Shown here in pieces: positions 22,994-30,628 of a DNA stretch of 41,120 nt. Positions within the stretch are counted from its first letter, which is position 1; the number at the start of each line of letters is the position of its first letter. The stretch comes from a virus. The stretch is taken from positions 1-41,120 of the IMG/VR virus record IMGVR_UViG_3300020009_000010, one strand, 5' to 3'. Under the pieces are notes generated by a model. It saw only the letters and a program-made list of their open reading frames with translations, searched no databases and was not told where the DNA came from. A program made the translations under genes and the position numbers.

Positions 22994-24219
22994 GGCTGGA
23001 GACTCGCGGTCACATCTTCGGCAGGCTCATCAATCGGCTCATCAGGCTTGAACAGTTCCTTCCACGCATCCTTCTTCACAATGTCATGCTCTTCCAGATA
23101 GGCGCGGTAATCCTCCCCAAGCGCATCCAGCTTGACAGCGTTGTCGATCACCTTGGTTTCAAAGTCCATGCGCTCAATCGCAGTGCCGCCTTGGTTCTCC
23201 TTGAAGCATACGTCAGTGATTCCGTAGTGCGCGCATAGCTCAGCGATCGGGTCCAGCATGTAATCGAACTGAAGCGCTTCGATCATGTCTTGGAACGATT
23301 GACGCTCTTGGCTACCAGTGCTGTTCAGGCCTTGGACTGATTCGCCAACCAGGATTGGGACCGGGATGGATGTCACCATGCCTAGGCGACGGATCGTGAT
23401 GTTGTCGACGGCATCCAGGTTGGTCAGGGTTTGGGCGACGCTGATCATGTCGTCAGAGCCATCAATAACCGCGTCACCGTAGATCCCGCGCAGCTCTGCA
23501 ACCCTGGCGTAGTAGTTGACCAGGTAGTCGTCATCGCCACAGCGGACGGCGTCTGCAAATCCGGCCACCTTATGCACAAGCGTCGAGTTCTTTTCGAGGA
23601 TCGTCCCGCTTGCCCGCTCAACAATGGCATCATTGATGAGCTGGGTATGAATCATTTCGAATTCGCTGATGCCGCCATAACGATAGGTCGGCAGATCCAG
23701 CTCAGTTGGCATGTAGTAGGTGAAATCGATTACCCGCGTCCAGTGGAACGCCTTGCCACGAACCATGTACCTGGCTGGCTTCTGGTAGCGCACATCGCCG
23801 AGATTGATGCTGACATCCATCGCCGTGACCATATCGCCGCTGAACACGTCCAGCGGCGCCCGGCTCATGTCCATCTTGCCGATCATTGGCTTGGATAGAT
23901 CCGCACCCTTCTCATTCAGCAGAATGATCCCGCGACCGAAGCCCATCATGAACTTGCTCGCCTTCTTCACAGCTCGCTGAAGTCGTAGCTGGTAAAGCTT
24001 CTCATCCTTGTCGTCAGCGAATTGCAGCGTGTCATTCAGCGCATAGCCGGTCTTGATGCTGATGATCTTGGCGCCGAGCCCTGTTCGGAAGATGGCGCGA
24101 AGCTGACTGTCTTCTAGGCGCTGTGCGGTAATCACGTTGGTATTGACCGCGCTTCGGCGGTTTGCCAACTGGTTTACGATGTTCGTGATGCCGTCAATGA
24201 AGCCACGGGTTCGACTCAT
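22990..24219 (-). CDS. Portal protein (DUF1073-like)
   Basis: 409 residues from the ATG at 24219, which overlaps the terminase stop (ATGA) and has GGAGAG upstream. Motifs include GLGAKIISIKTGYALNDTLQ, FMMGFGRGIILLNEKGADLS and IPVPILVGESVQGLNSTGSQ, all typical of DUF1073 portals. The dodecameric ring would form the packaging vertex. Databases sometimes label this family anti-CBASS Acb1-like by domain association. The gene order (terminase, portal, gpF) makes portal the proper call. Confidence 0.87.
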   Translation of the reverse strand: MSRTRGFIDGITNIVNQLANRRSAVNTNVITAQRLEDSQLRAIFRTGLGAKIISIKTGYALNDTLQFADDKDEKLYQLRLQRAVKKASKFMMGFGRGIILLNEKGADLSKPMIGKMDMSRAPLDVFSGDMVTAMDVSINLGDVRYQKPARYMVRGKAFHWTRVIDFTYYMPTELDLPTYRYGGISEFEMIHTQLINDAIVERASGTILEKNSTLVHKVAGFADAVRCGDDDYLVNYYARVAELRGIYGDAVIDGSDDMISVAQTLTNLDAVDNITIRRLGMVTSIPVPILVGESVQGLNSTGSQERQSFQDMIEALQFDYMLDPIAELCAHYGITDVCFKENQGGTAIERMDFETKVIDNAVKLDALGEDYRAYLEEHDIVKKDAWKELFKPDEPIDEPAEDVTASLQP

Positions 24220-25655
24220 AACATTGCTCTCCAATCTCGCTTAACCGGACTCAGGATTTCGCCAATGGCATCCATGGTCGGGTCTATTTGGTCGTCATGA
24301 GCGCCTTTCGGGAAGGCCGCGAATTCGGACAGGTAGTCAGATAGCCACGGCGCATCTTCTGGCAGTAGCACGTTTCCTGATTGTATCAGGGGGATTGCGT
24401 CCATGGCTCGCGTGATTTTGTCAACGCTCCGAGGGATGCCAACAACCGGAATGCCGATCATAGATTGGATGAGCCCGGTTCCGCTTGCCTTGTCTTCGAC
24501 GTTGAAAGCTCGCAGCGTGCCGTTATTCTCTGCTTTGTGTTTGGCCCAAAACGCCTTCGCTTGTGTCAGCAGCTCTGGAGCCTCCCACTTGCCACGGATC
24601 TGATCCAGCATGACAGCCTGACCTTCCCAGGATTCGCCCCAGCACTGGAACACGGAATAGTCATTATGTTCCTTGGTCTTCTGCGCGGTATCCGCGAACA
24701 CGGCGCGCCACTTGAGTCTTGGCGGAATTCCCTTCCAGGTTTTGAAGCAATCCGTTTTGAACATGTTGCCGCCGAGCGCGACAGGGGACTGTTGATACAT
24801 GGCCGACCAGAAGTAGTCAGACATGATCGCTTTCGTCTCAAGCAGCTTATCGAGCGGATGCAGATCGGGGACAAGCGCGCCTTCTCTGCGGCTCGGATCA
24901 TAACCCTTCTCGCCTGGCAGGTTGACCGCGACGAACTTGAGGTGCCTGGCCTTCAGGTTGATGTTGAGTATCCGGCCTGACAAGTCATCCGTTGCCCAGC
25001 TCGTAGCCATGATGATCTGGCCGCTGTTCTTCGACAGGCGAGTCAGGAAGGTCGTAATGTACCAGTTCCAGATACCGTCTTTGATCGTCTCGCTGAGCGC
25101 TTCCTGTGCGTTCTTGATCGGGTCATCGATCAGGCCGATGTCCAGGCGCTTACCAGTCAGCGGCCCGCCGACACCCTGGCCCACGTATCGCCCCTTGCGC
25201 CCGACGATCTCAAACACGTCGCTGTTGCGCTTGGCTTCCACGTCGACAGTCACGGCACGCTTTGCGCTCAGTGAGGCGCCAGGGAACAGCCGGTGGTATT
25301 CAGGGCTAAGCATGATCCTCTGAACATCGCGGTTCATGTCGGTTGCCAGGTCTTTCGAGTAGGACAGCCCGCCGATGGACAGATCCGGAGCCTGGCCGAA
25401 CAGGAATGCAGGCGCATACCGGCTGACGATATCCGACTTGCCGTGTTGTGGTGGCGCCTGGACAACCAGCACGGGGCGCAACCCGGCCTGCTGATCAATG
25501 AAGAACTGATCCAGCGCCGCGCATAACTCCTGCGCAAACTCGCTGACGATGTATTCGGGGTTGATATACAGGATGAAGTCGAGAAGGCCTCTGCGAGCCT
25601 TCCTGCGCCGAAGTAACTCTTGGGCGGCCAGTTGCACTGGCGTCATTACCATCAT
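24216..25655 (-). CDS. Terminase large subunit
   Basis: 479 residues. Walker A is QAPPQHGKS near residue 71, and a later ATPase motif is MATSWATDDLSG. The nuclease domain has FADTAQKTKEHNDYSVFQ and the C-terminal DDQIDPTMDAI acidic motif. It packages DNA into the prohead using ATP. Three in-frame ATGs are clustered at the start (25655, 25652, 25646) and none has a strong ribosome site, so coupling to the small subunit stop is likely. Confidence 0.92.
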   Translation of the reverse strand: MMVMTPVQLAAQELLRRRKARRGLLDFILYINPEYIVSEFAQELCAALDQFFIDQQAGLRPVLVVQAPPQHGKSDIVSRYAPAFLFGQAPDLSIGGLSYSKDLATDMNRDVQRIMLSPEYHRLFPGASLSAKRAVTVDVEAKRNSDVFEIVGRKGRYVGQGVGGPLTGKRLDIGLIDDPIKNAQEALSETIKDGIWNWYITTFLTRLSKNSGQIIMATSWATDDLSGRILNINLKARHLKFVAVNLPGEKGYDPSRREGALVPDLHPLDKLLETKAIMSDYFWSAMYQQSPVALGGNMFKTDCFKTWKGIPPRLKWRAVFADTAQKTKEHNDYSVFQCWGESWEGQAVMLDQIRGKWEAPELLTQAKAFWAKHKAENNGTLRAFNVEDKASGTGLIQSMIGIPVVGIPRSVDKITRAMDAIPLIQSGNVLLPEDAPWLSDYLSEFAAFPKGAHDDQIDPTMDAIGEILSPVKRDWRAML

Positions 25656-26269
25656 TGGCTGTCGGTGCCAGCGATCAACGCAAGAAGCGCCTCATCGGAA
25701 AGCTCGCTGACATCCTTGGTCAAGATGGGTCCGCCGCCAGGTCCGGCATGTTCGAACTTCTGAGCAGCCTCCCATCCTCCCATCTTGGCTAGCTGTGCGA
25801 TAGCTGCAACCTTGGAATGCTGCTTGATCTTCGGGCCGAACTTGCCGACTTCCAGCTCAGAGATAATGATTAATTTGTCAGGATCGCTTTCCTGCAATTC
25901 CTCATCGATCACCCAGGCCGTCTGATGCACGTCATCGCCTGTCTCCATGTTCTTGCCGATGGTGACGGTTTTGAACTTGACGATATCCTTGAGGTTTCCG
26001 CGCCCGAGTTGGGTCAGGATTTTCATGGCCTCTTCACGGCTCATGATCGCGTCAGAAACAGCTTGAACTTTCATGGAATCCGTGAACGCTTTTACCTTTG
26101 GATTTCCCATGATCTGTGACGCACTCATGTCCGCTCCAGCGTCGTCTTTGGCTTTACCGTTACCAGCGTAGTACGCAGCTCGTTGCGTCATTCCTGCGAG
26201 CACTCCGGTGGCTACCCGCTGCTGCAAATCGGTCAGCTCATCGAATAATAGTTTTTGCTCAGGAGTCAT
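25652..26269 (-). CDS. Terminase small subunit
   Basis: 205 residues. N-terminal TPEQKLLFDELTDLQQRVAT, then QRAAYYAGNGKAKDD and SASQIMGNPKVKAFTDSM give the helix-turn-helix pattern of the terminase small subunit family that recognises DNA for packaging. The C-terminal part carries QLAKMGGWEAAQKFEHAGPG, also typical. It is the first gene of the late block. Confidence 0.85.
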   Translation of the reverse strand: MTPEQKLLFDELTDLQQRVATGVLAGMTQRAAYYAGNGKAKDDAGADMSASQIMGNPKVKAFTDSMKVQAVSDAIMSREEAMKILTQLGRGNLKDIVKFKTVTIGKNMETGDDVHQTAWVIDEELQESDPDKLIIISELEVGKFGPKIKQHSKVAAIAQLAKMGGWEAAQKFEHAGPGGGPILTKDVSELSDEALLALIAGTDSQ

Positions 26270-26288
26270 TCGCTTTCGCCTGTCACGA

Positions 26289-26317
26289 AATGGTTAAAGG
26301 ATGAATCACTATATCAC
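26289..26317 (-). promoter_or_regulatory. Candidate late promoter before the terminase genes
   Basis: The minus strand reads GTGATATAGTGATTCAT (from 26317), a diverged copy of the regulon element, followed by GACAGGCG shortly before the ATG at 26269. Read as a normal regulon copy, the -10 would be poor (ACCATT). Read the other way, TATAGT (26313-26308) is a good -10 with a weak -35, as expected for a promoter that needs a phage activator. Confidence 0.4.
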
Positions 26318-26330
26318 GATGCCGCAAATG

Positions 26331-26362
26331 AAAAAGCCCGCTTCCGTGAGGTTGCGGGCTTT
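26331..26362 (-). terminator. Terminator after the tRNA transcript
   Basis: AAAGCCCGC and GCGGGCTTT form a 9-bp stem around a 12-base loop. On the minus strand it ends in five T residues. It would stop the leftward tRNA transcript before the terminase genes and makes a separate late promoter necessary. Confidence 0.8.
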
Positions 26363-26827
26363 AGGTGCAATGCTCGCCATTGCTGCATGGTTCGCTTTCA
26401 TTACAACCATGAAGATTGATGCAAATGACCGGCGCTGATCTCCGGCTTTCGCAGGTCGATCCCTGCCAAGTTCGCTCGCGCATCAGCCTGCGCATTCATC
26501 TGCATCCGTGTAGCAACTGCTGGCAGTCAACCAGATAACGCGGAGAGGCGTTCAATTGCTACGCGCGATAAAGACGATTCCCGCATCTGCGGGCTGAGCG
26601 GGTGAACTTCTCCAGACTCACCATTCTTCTCGGTCCTTGCCTCTCTTCCGCCATCAGCGAGACTACTGACTTACGGGTAATCCAAACCCTGGCTTACACA
26701 TTCATCACATAGCGCTATCAAGGATAAGGAACTTGAGTCGCTGCAAACTAATGCGAAGTTGACCGATGTGTCACGGTTGTTGCGTGCGGCGCTGGTTGAT
26801 TCGTTGCAAGTGTAATTGTTATTCGGC
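26363..26827. other. Non-coding stretch between tRNA-like gene and terminator
   Basis: About 465 bases without a complete gene on either strand. It has a short CCCGCA/TGCGGG inverted repeat near 26580, several T-arm-like fragments (for example GGTCGATCCCTGCC near 26450) that do not fold into whole tRNAs, and the tail of a possible ribbon-helix-helix gene at 26720-26815. It looks like a decaying accessory region. Confidence 0.5.
26720..26815 (+). pseudogene. Remnant of a ribbon-helix-helix-like gene
   Basis: The frame ends at TAA 26813-26815 and reads KDKELESLQTNAKLTDVSRL then LRAALVDSLQV. This is the helix-turn-helix part of Arc/CopG-type proteins. No start codon is available between it and an in-frame stop upstream, and the usual N-terminal strand is missing. 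It lies antisense to the tRNA transcript. Confidence 0.3.
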
Positions 26828-26941
26828 TGGTCAATGCCTGGATTCGAACCAGAAGAATTACATGAGTTTCGTCAGCGCTAACTAGCTCATCACGCCGCAC
26901 TATGACGGTGACCGTTTTCCAACCAGTCAACTACATTGACC
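26828..26941 (-). tRNA. tRNA-like gene with enlarged middle region, identity unclear
   Basis: The minus strand has an acceptor stem GGTCAATG/CATTGACC, T8-A9, a D-arm GTTG...AAAC with A14 and the GG pair, and a normal T-arm (TCTGG, loop TTCGAAT, CCAGG). Between D and T arms there are about 60 bases instead of about 25, and no clean seven-base anticodon loop forms. An ATGAG/CTCAT pair and a GTTAGCGCTGAC hairpin are present. It could be a class II-like tRNA, an interrupted tRNA or a degenerate copy. Confidence 0.5.
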
Positions 26942-26980
26942 ATGCGAATAACAACTTCAGGTTTAAAGAGCGTTGTAAGT

Positions 26981-27057
26981 TGGCGCGAATGATCGGTATC
27001 GAACCGACGGCCTCTTGCGTGACAGGCAAGCGCTCTAACCATCTGAGCTACATCCGC
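26981..27057 (-). tRNA. tRNA-Asp (anticodon GTC), CCA encoded
   Basis: A full cloverleaf on the minus strand: acceptor GCGGATG/CATTCGC, D-arm GCTC/GAGC, anticodon stem CTTGC/GCAAG with loop CTGTCAC, T-arm GTCGG/CCGAT with loop TTCGATA, discriminator G and encoded CCA. Length is 77 bases. Why the phage carries Asp decoding is not evident. It may offset host tRNA cleavage. Confidence 0.95.
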
Positions 27058-27218
27058 GTTTTTTGTGGTGGCCGGTGTCGATCTCCGGCTTGAATCTGTG
27101 TGCGGGGGCCAAGAGTTAAAACCCGATTCCGCCTATTACAAAAATCTCTTCCTGCCTTTCCGATCCACCCAGCAGCCTGGACGGTTGAGCATCGACCTGC
27201 TCATTCACCACGAGACAG

Positions 27219-27247
27219 ATCATCTCAATCCAAGCAAACTATGTCAA
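27219..27247 (-). promoter_or_regulatory. Leftward promoter for the tRNA transcript
   Basis: On the minus strand TTGACA (27247-27242) is followed by TAGTTTGC..., a 17-bp spacer and GATGAT (27224-27219, four of six consensus bases). The -35 shares TTGACATAGTT with the regulon, but the rest of the spacer diverges. A 16-bp perfect palindrome lies just upstream. The transcript would cover both tRNA genes and end at 26331. Confidence 0.65.
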
Positions 27248-27249
27248 TC

Positions 27250-27265
27250 GATTATCGCGATAATC
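27250..27265. repeat. Perfect 16-bp palindrome GATTATCGCGATAATC
   Basis: Completely self-complementary and placed two bases upstream of the -35 of the leftward promoter at 27242. It is a likely operator or activator site. The half-site GATAATC also occurs twice in the promoter region at 10330-10350, which hints at a common binding protein. Confidence 0.7.
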
Positions 27266-27316
27266 TTTGCCGTGATCGTGAAAATTCAAATTCAAGAACC
27301 TGACGCTCGATAGCAC

Positions 27317-27349
27317 TCCGGACCCCTATCCATAAATGGGGGGTCCGGA
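27317..27349. repeat. Strong 10-bp GC-rich hairpin
   Basis: TCCGGACCCC and GGGGTCCGGA are perfect complements around a 13-base loop. No T run follows on either strand, so it is not a standard intrinsic terminator. It lies at the edge of the repeat cluster at 27383-27681, where a stem-loop could serve as a primosome assembly or initiation site. Confidence 0.7.
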
Positions 27350-27382
27350 TGTGCATCTCGCAAGCGTTCGAGCCTAAAAATA

Positions 27383-27681
27383 CGGATGCAAGCCGTGTGC
27401 AAAAATATGCGAACCAATATGCAAACGCCTATTTGCAGTGCTTCCAGAGGATGCACTTTGGATGCAAGAGTGTATTTTTGCATCCGTAGGCCGGATGCAA
27501 ACAATCGTTTGAATTTTGGTTTCCATATCAAATCCAAGGGCTGATTTCATAACACCCAAGCATTCATTGGTCGAAGCCTCGGATGCGCTCCGGGTGCAAA
27601 AATATGATTTATGGATGTAAACACCGCAGGCCAATGCTTTGTGGCGGATGGAAATTGGATTTACATATTTCATTTGCATCC
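27383..27681. other. Iteron-like repeat cluster, candidate replication origin
   Basis: GGATGCA-type repeats occur at about 27384, 27449, 27460, 27492, 27581 (GGATGCG) and 27612 (GGATGTA), and inverted at 27478 and 27673. Longer versions share TGCAAAAATATG (27398-27409, 27595-27606). GGATGCAA, TTGCATCC and GGATGCAA at 27460-27499 form an alternating inverted set. The cluster precedes the helicase operon and has no coding frame. Iterons next to a replication gene suggest an origin. Regulatory sites for the early operon are the alternative. Confidence 0.6.
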
Positions 27682-27737
27682 TATTCCTTTCCGTATTTTG
27701 TAGTGGTAACCTAGCCAAAACATGTCGAGGTAATACC

Positions 27738-27986
27738 ATGATTGATCCAAAAAACATAAGCAGCAGATACCCTTTCCCTGGTGGGAATTCCTCCATGGGT
27801 GGCAGGCCGAGCATGTATCCGTTCGCGTCGATGGCTATCGGTGACTCCTTTCCAGTGAGCGCCAATCGATTGAAGAACGTAAGAAATTCCGTCTGCCAGA
27901 AAAACAAGAAATCAACAGAAAAATTCAAGGTTGATAAAATCTTTTCAAAAGGCGTCGTCGAGTGGCGCTGCTGGCGGATTGCGTGA
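27738..27986 (+). CDS. Small phage protein, DUF7303-like (82 aa)
   Basis: ATG at 27738 follows GAGG at good spacing. The sequence contains YPFASMAIGDSFPVSANRLK and ends KFKVDKIFSKGVVEWRCWRI A. This is the YPF..M.vGDSF...kf.vr...GvR.WRi pattern of a small family common near replication genes in phages and plasmids. It is the first gene after the origin-like cluster and may act in replication or regulation, but no function is established. Confidence 0.65.
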   Translation: MIDPKNISSRYPFPGGNSSMGGRPSMYPFASMAIGDSFPVSANRLKNVRNSVCQKNKKSTEKFKVDKIFSKGVVEWRCWRIA

Positions 27987-28327
27987 ACCTATCGGAAGCC
28001 GTACTTGACTGTTACGGTTGCAGGCTTCCAGGAATACCGGGTAACGGCCGCATGTATTCGTTCCCAATAGACCAACTAAGAATCGGCTACGTCATAAACT
28101 TCGGCGATGTGTTTGCTTTTGGCTGTCGGACCGATGGCGATAATTATTACTTCGATGGCGCTGAATGGCATGGATATGAATCGACGCCGAACAAGCCGCC
28201 AAAGCAGGAGTTCAACAGAATGATAATAGAGTGCGCTCGCGGACTGATTAATCGCGGTGAAGTGCTGGATGCCAAAGACCTGGCTCGGTTGCGAGTTGCA
28301 GTTCAACAGGTCGAGGCAAGTTCATGA
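27983..28327 (+). CDS. Hypothetical protein before the helicase (114 aa)
   Basis: GTG at 27983 overlaps the previous stop (GTGA) and is the preferred start. A GTG at 27962 would add seven residues, and an ATG at 28052 would shorten it. It contains YSFPIDQLRIGYVINFGDVF, FDGAEWHGYESTPNKPPKQE and a helical C-terminus (GEVLDAKDLARLRVAVQQVE). No known family. Its stop overlaps the helicase ATG, so it is probably part of the replication operon. Confidence 0.5.
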   Translation: MNLSEAVLDCYGCRLPGIPGNGRMYSFPIDQLRIGYVINFGDVFAFGCRTDGDNYYFDGAEWHGYESTPNKPPKQEFNRMIIECARGLINRGEVLDAKDLARLRVAVQQVEASS

Positions 28328-29649
28328 CGGAAGAATTTGAGCACCCGAATGAAGTGCCGGAACCCGTCGAGGAGCTGATTGATCTGATGGCGCTTGCCGG
28401 TCATGAGGCTGAGAAGTTTGATCCGTCGCAGCCCGTTGTCCAGATCCAAGAGTACAGGCAGTTTGTCGAGCAAGCCGTCGCCGATGGCAAACGCCTGGCA
28501 AAAAACTACGGTGCCACGGTTGCCGACGAGCCAGTCAGTGATGAAGAGCTTGGCGCGAAGTTCCTGTCTCGCATCGAGTTTGACGAAGAGAAAGCCATCG
28601 AGCGCGTCCGCAACAAGAAGTGGCTGATCTACGGCGTGCTGCCTCACAACGACGTCGGCTACATCTACGGCAAGCCTGGCAGCTATAAGAGCTTCATGGC
28701 TCTGGACATCGCCAGCAGGGTTGCCAGCGCCAGCAAATGGAATGGGATCGATGTCGACTATCCAGGCATGGTGCTGTACATAGCGGCGGAAGGTGGCAGT
28801 GAGCTGCACCTACGAAAGAAGGCCTGGCGCATCTCGACGGGTGAGGACAACGGTGCCGTCAACATCCTTGAGCGGTCAGTGATGATCAACGACCCACTTG
28901 AGCGCGAGCAACTGAAGGCGGCCATGCGATCCATCGAGAAGAAGCTGGACATGCGACATGTCCTGGTTGTTATCGATACCTTCTCCAAGTGCTTTGCTGG
29001 CAATGAGAACGATGCTGCTGACATGCGGGCATTCATTACCGGCTGTGAGGACATCCGGGATTCTTTCAATGGCTGCACCGTGCTATTCGTCGGTCACACC
29101 GGCAAGGCGGACACTAACTCCATGCGAGGATCATCCACGGCAGTGGCCGACTGTGGGTTCAGCTACAAGATCACCCGAGGAAAAGAGAAGCTTTACGCCG
29201 AACTTCACACCGACAAGATCAAGGATGCCGTTGAGCCGGAAGACATGGCCTTCGAATTCAGCGTGGTGCGCACTGGCGACACCAGCATCAAAGGGATGGA
29301 ACTTACCAGCCTTGTTCCGAGGATGACCGCGCTACTGGAAAGGGTCGAGGCTGGCGATCAGAACAAGGAGCTTGGGCGCGCAGAGAAACATAGACCCGCG
29401 CCGCGCGGTACAGGTGTCGCGAAAAACATGGCAATGAGTCAGTTGCGAATCAGAGTGATGTCGAGCGAAGGTCAGCCGGTAGCCAGGCTGGTGATACGCG
29501 ATGACGTCATCGGCATGCTGATGGCTGCCGAGGAAATGAATCTGAATACCGCAAAGAGCTGCTGGACTCGCGCAGTCGATGAGCTGCTTGAGGCTGGTGC
29601 AATCGAAAAATGTGACGGCGATCAGTGGTTGCCGGTTAAGGGGAAGTGA
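28324..29649 (+). CDS. RepA-like hexameric replicative helicase/ATPase
   Basis: 441 residues. Walker A GYIYGKPGSYKSFMALDIAS at about 112-131, Walker B HVLVVIDTFSKCF near 215, and a sensor-like TVLFVGHTGKADTNSMRGSS region follow the RecA-fold plan of AAA_25/RepA (RSF1010-type) helicases. The last 90 residues form a winged-helix-like domain (NTAKSCWTRAVDELLEAGAI). It would unwind DNA at the nearby origin. No phage DNA polymerase is encoded, so host enzymes probably do synthesis. Confidence 0.82.
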   Translation: MTEEFEHPNEVPEPVEELIDLMALAGHEAEKFDPSQPVVQIQEYRQFVEQAVADGKRLAKNYGATVADEPVSDEELGAKFLSRIEFDEEKAIERVRNKKWLIYGVLPHNDVGYIYGKPGSYKSFMALDIASRVASASKWNGIDVDYPGMVLYIAAEGGSELHLRKKAWRISTGEDNGAVNILERSVMINDPLEREQLKAAMRSIEKKLDMRHVLVVIDTFSKCFAGNENDAADMRAFITGCEDIRDSFNGCTVLFVGHTGKADTNSMRGSSTAVADCGFSYKITRGKEKLYAELHTDKIKDAVEPEDMAFEFSVVRTGDTSIKGMELTSLVPRMTALLERVEAGDQNKELGRAEKHRPAPRGTGVAKNMAMSQLRIRVMSSEGQPVARLVIRDDVIGMLMAAEEMNLNTAKSCWTRAVDELLEAGAIEKCDGDQWLPVKGK

Positions 29650-29650
29650 C

Positions 29651-29911
29651 ATGGATATTATTCGAGAGTGCCGATATCTGTATCTGGTGCCGACAGGTCA
29701 TAAATATTATCCAGATGGCCATTACGGAAGCTTGATGGCTGTCGATCTACGAGATGCCCGCAAGCATCTGAGCCGGTGGTGTCGAGGCGCAAAGATTGTA
29801 CGCGCAAGACTCGGCGAGGATGGCTGTGAAAAAGCCGACTGGGGTGATCAGGAATATCGAAAGGCGTTGTTCGACGCCGCAATGCAAGGCAAAGACAGGA
29901 GCGCCAAATAA
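29651..29911 (+). CDS. Hypothetical early protein (86 aa)
   Basis: Starts one base after the helicase stop, with GGGGAAG upstream. It contains CRYLYLVPTGHKYYPDGHYG and a basic region (ARKHLSRWCRGAKIVRARLG), then a helical acidic end. The basic surface suggests nucleic-acid binding, but no family was recognised. It shares one base with the next start. Confidence 0.55.
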   Translation: MDIIRECRYLYLVPTGHKYYPDGHYGSLMAVDLRDARKHLSRWCRGAKIVRARLGEDGCEKADWGDQEYRKALFDAAMQGKDRSAK

Positions 29912-30003
29912 TGATTCCTTACAAATGTGAAAAATGCGGCCATAAAGGCCTATTCAATGCCATTTGCCCGAAGTGCTACCACGTTCATCGAAGCTCCAAA
30001 TAA
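29911..30003 (+). CDS. Zinc-ribbon microprotein (30 aa)
   Basis: The frame gives MIPYKCEKCGHKGLFNAICP then KCYHVHRSSK, with two CxxC knuckles 10 residues apart, enough for one zinc ribbon. ATG overlaps the preceding TAA and the TAA overlaps the next ATG (TAATG at both junctions), which strongly supports translation. Its role is unknown. Such ribbons often bind nucleic acid or a partner enzyme. Confidence 0.65.
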   Translation: MIPYKCEKCGHKGLFNAICPKCYHVHRSSK

Positions 30004-30317
30004 TGAATATCGAGAAAATGCGGGAAGAGTTTGAGGCAGCATTCAAAGAAAGCGGTTATGTGGCTGGCGCAAGAGGTTATGCGCTGGATGCAATGCTTGA
30101 GCGCGGCAGTGACGGTGAGTATCGGTCAGTGCGCATCCATGGTGCATGGTGGGCCTGGCAAGCCTCACGCGCGGCTATCGAGATTAAGTTGCCTGATCCG
30201 TTCTGGCCTGGCTACATCGAAGAGGATGAGCCGGGACTCTGCATATCAACAGATCTATTCACTATGGAGCAGTTCAGTGAAGCCATCGAAGCCGCAGGTC
30301 TGGAGGTGAAGTCATGA
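30003..30317 (+). CDS. Hypothetical early phage protein (104 aa)
   Basis: ATG at 30003 overlaps the microprotein stop. It contains MREEFEAAFKESGYVAGARG and GAWWAWQASRAAIEIKLPDP, a pattern I recognise from common small phage proteins (WxAWQAS motif) of unknown function found in early regions. No catalytic residues stand out. It overlaps the next gene by four bases. Confidence 0.6.
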   Translation: MNIEKMREEFEAAFKESGYVAGARGYALDAMLERGSDGEYRSVRIHGAWWAWQASRAAIEIKLPDPFWPGYIEEDEPGLCISTDLFTMEQFSEAIEAAGLEVKS

Positions 30318-30628
30318 GATATCCAGGCGGTCGGCGCGGACCAAATAACGACGGCACGAAGAGTGCGGTCACGGTCACATGGGCGCACGAGCCGCGCGAA
30401 GAAAATGAGCTGACCTACTTCTGGCGGAATCGCGAGGACTATATCGAGGCTGGAATATCGAGCTGTAGGCGCGACACACCAATCATGATGGCCGCTTTCG
30501 AAGATGCAAAGTTGTTCACTGGCAAGACGCTCAAGCAAGAGTTAATCGAGCGCGGCTACGACATCAGCACATTCAAGTTCACCATCGAAAAGTTGGCAGG
30601 TGATAAAAAATGCTCATCTTCGACTTAA
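30314..30628 (+). CDS. Hypothetical early phage protein (104 aa)
   Basis: Four-base overlap with the previous gene. The N-terminus is basic and Gly-rich (RYPGGRRGPNNDGTKS). The remainder (ELTYFWRNREDYIEAGISSC, KQELIERGYDISTFKFTIEK) is mixed alpha/beta. The C-terminus overlaps the next gene by 19 bases. No family was recognised. Confidence 0.5.
   Translation: MRYPGGRRGPNNDGTKSAVTVTWAHEPREENELTYFWRNREDYIEAGISSCRRDTPIMMAAFEDAKLFTGKTLKQELIERGYDISTFKFTIEKLAGDKKCSSST

Noticed and set aside
22208-23101. Long open frame on the plus strand (297 codons)
   Set aside because: Antisense to the gpF-like and portal genes, both well recognised. No coding evidence of its own.
22990-24219. Anti-CBASS Acb1 protein
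   Set aside because: The similarity label attached to DUF1073 is shared by portal proteins. Size and place between terminase and gpF-like genes show it is the portal.
27061-27160. Further tRNA candidates (GCCGG...CCGGC T-arm-like repeats here and near 26430)
   Set aside because: The T-loop is nine bases and does not fit TTCRA, and no matching acceptor, D or anticodon arms could be drawn. Treated as chance or remnants.
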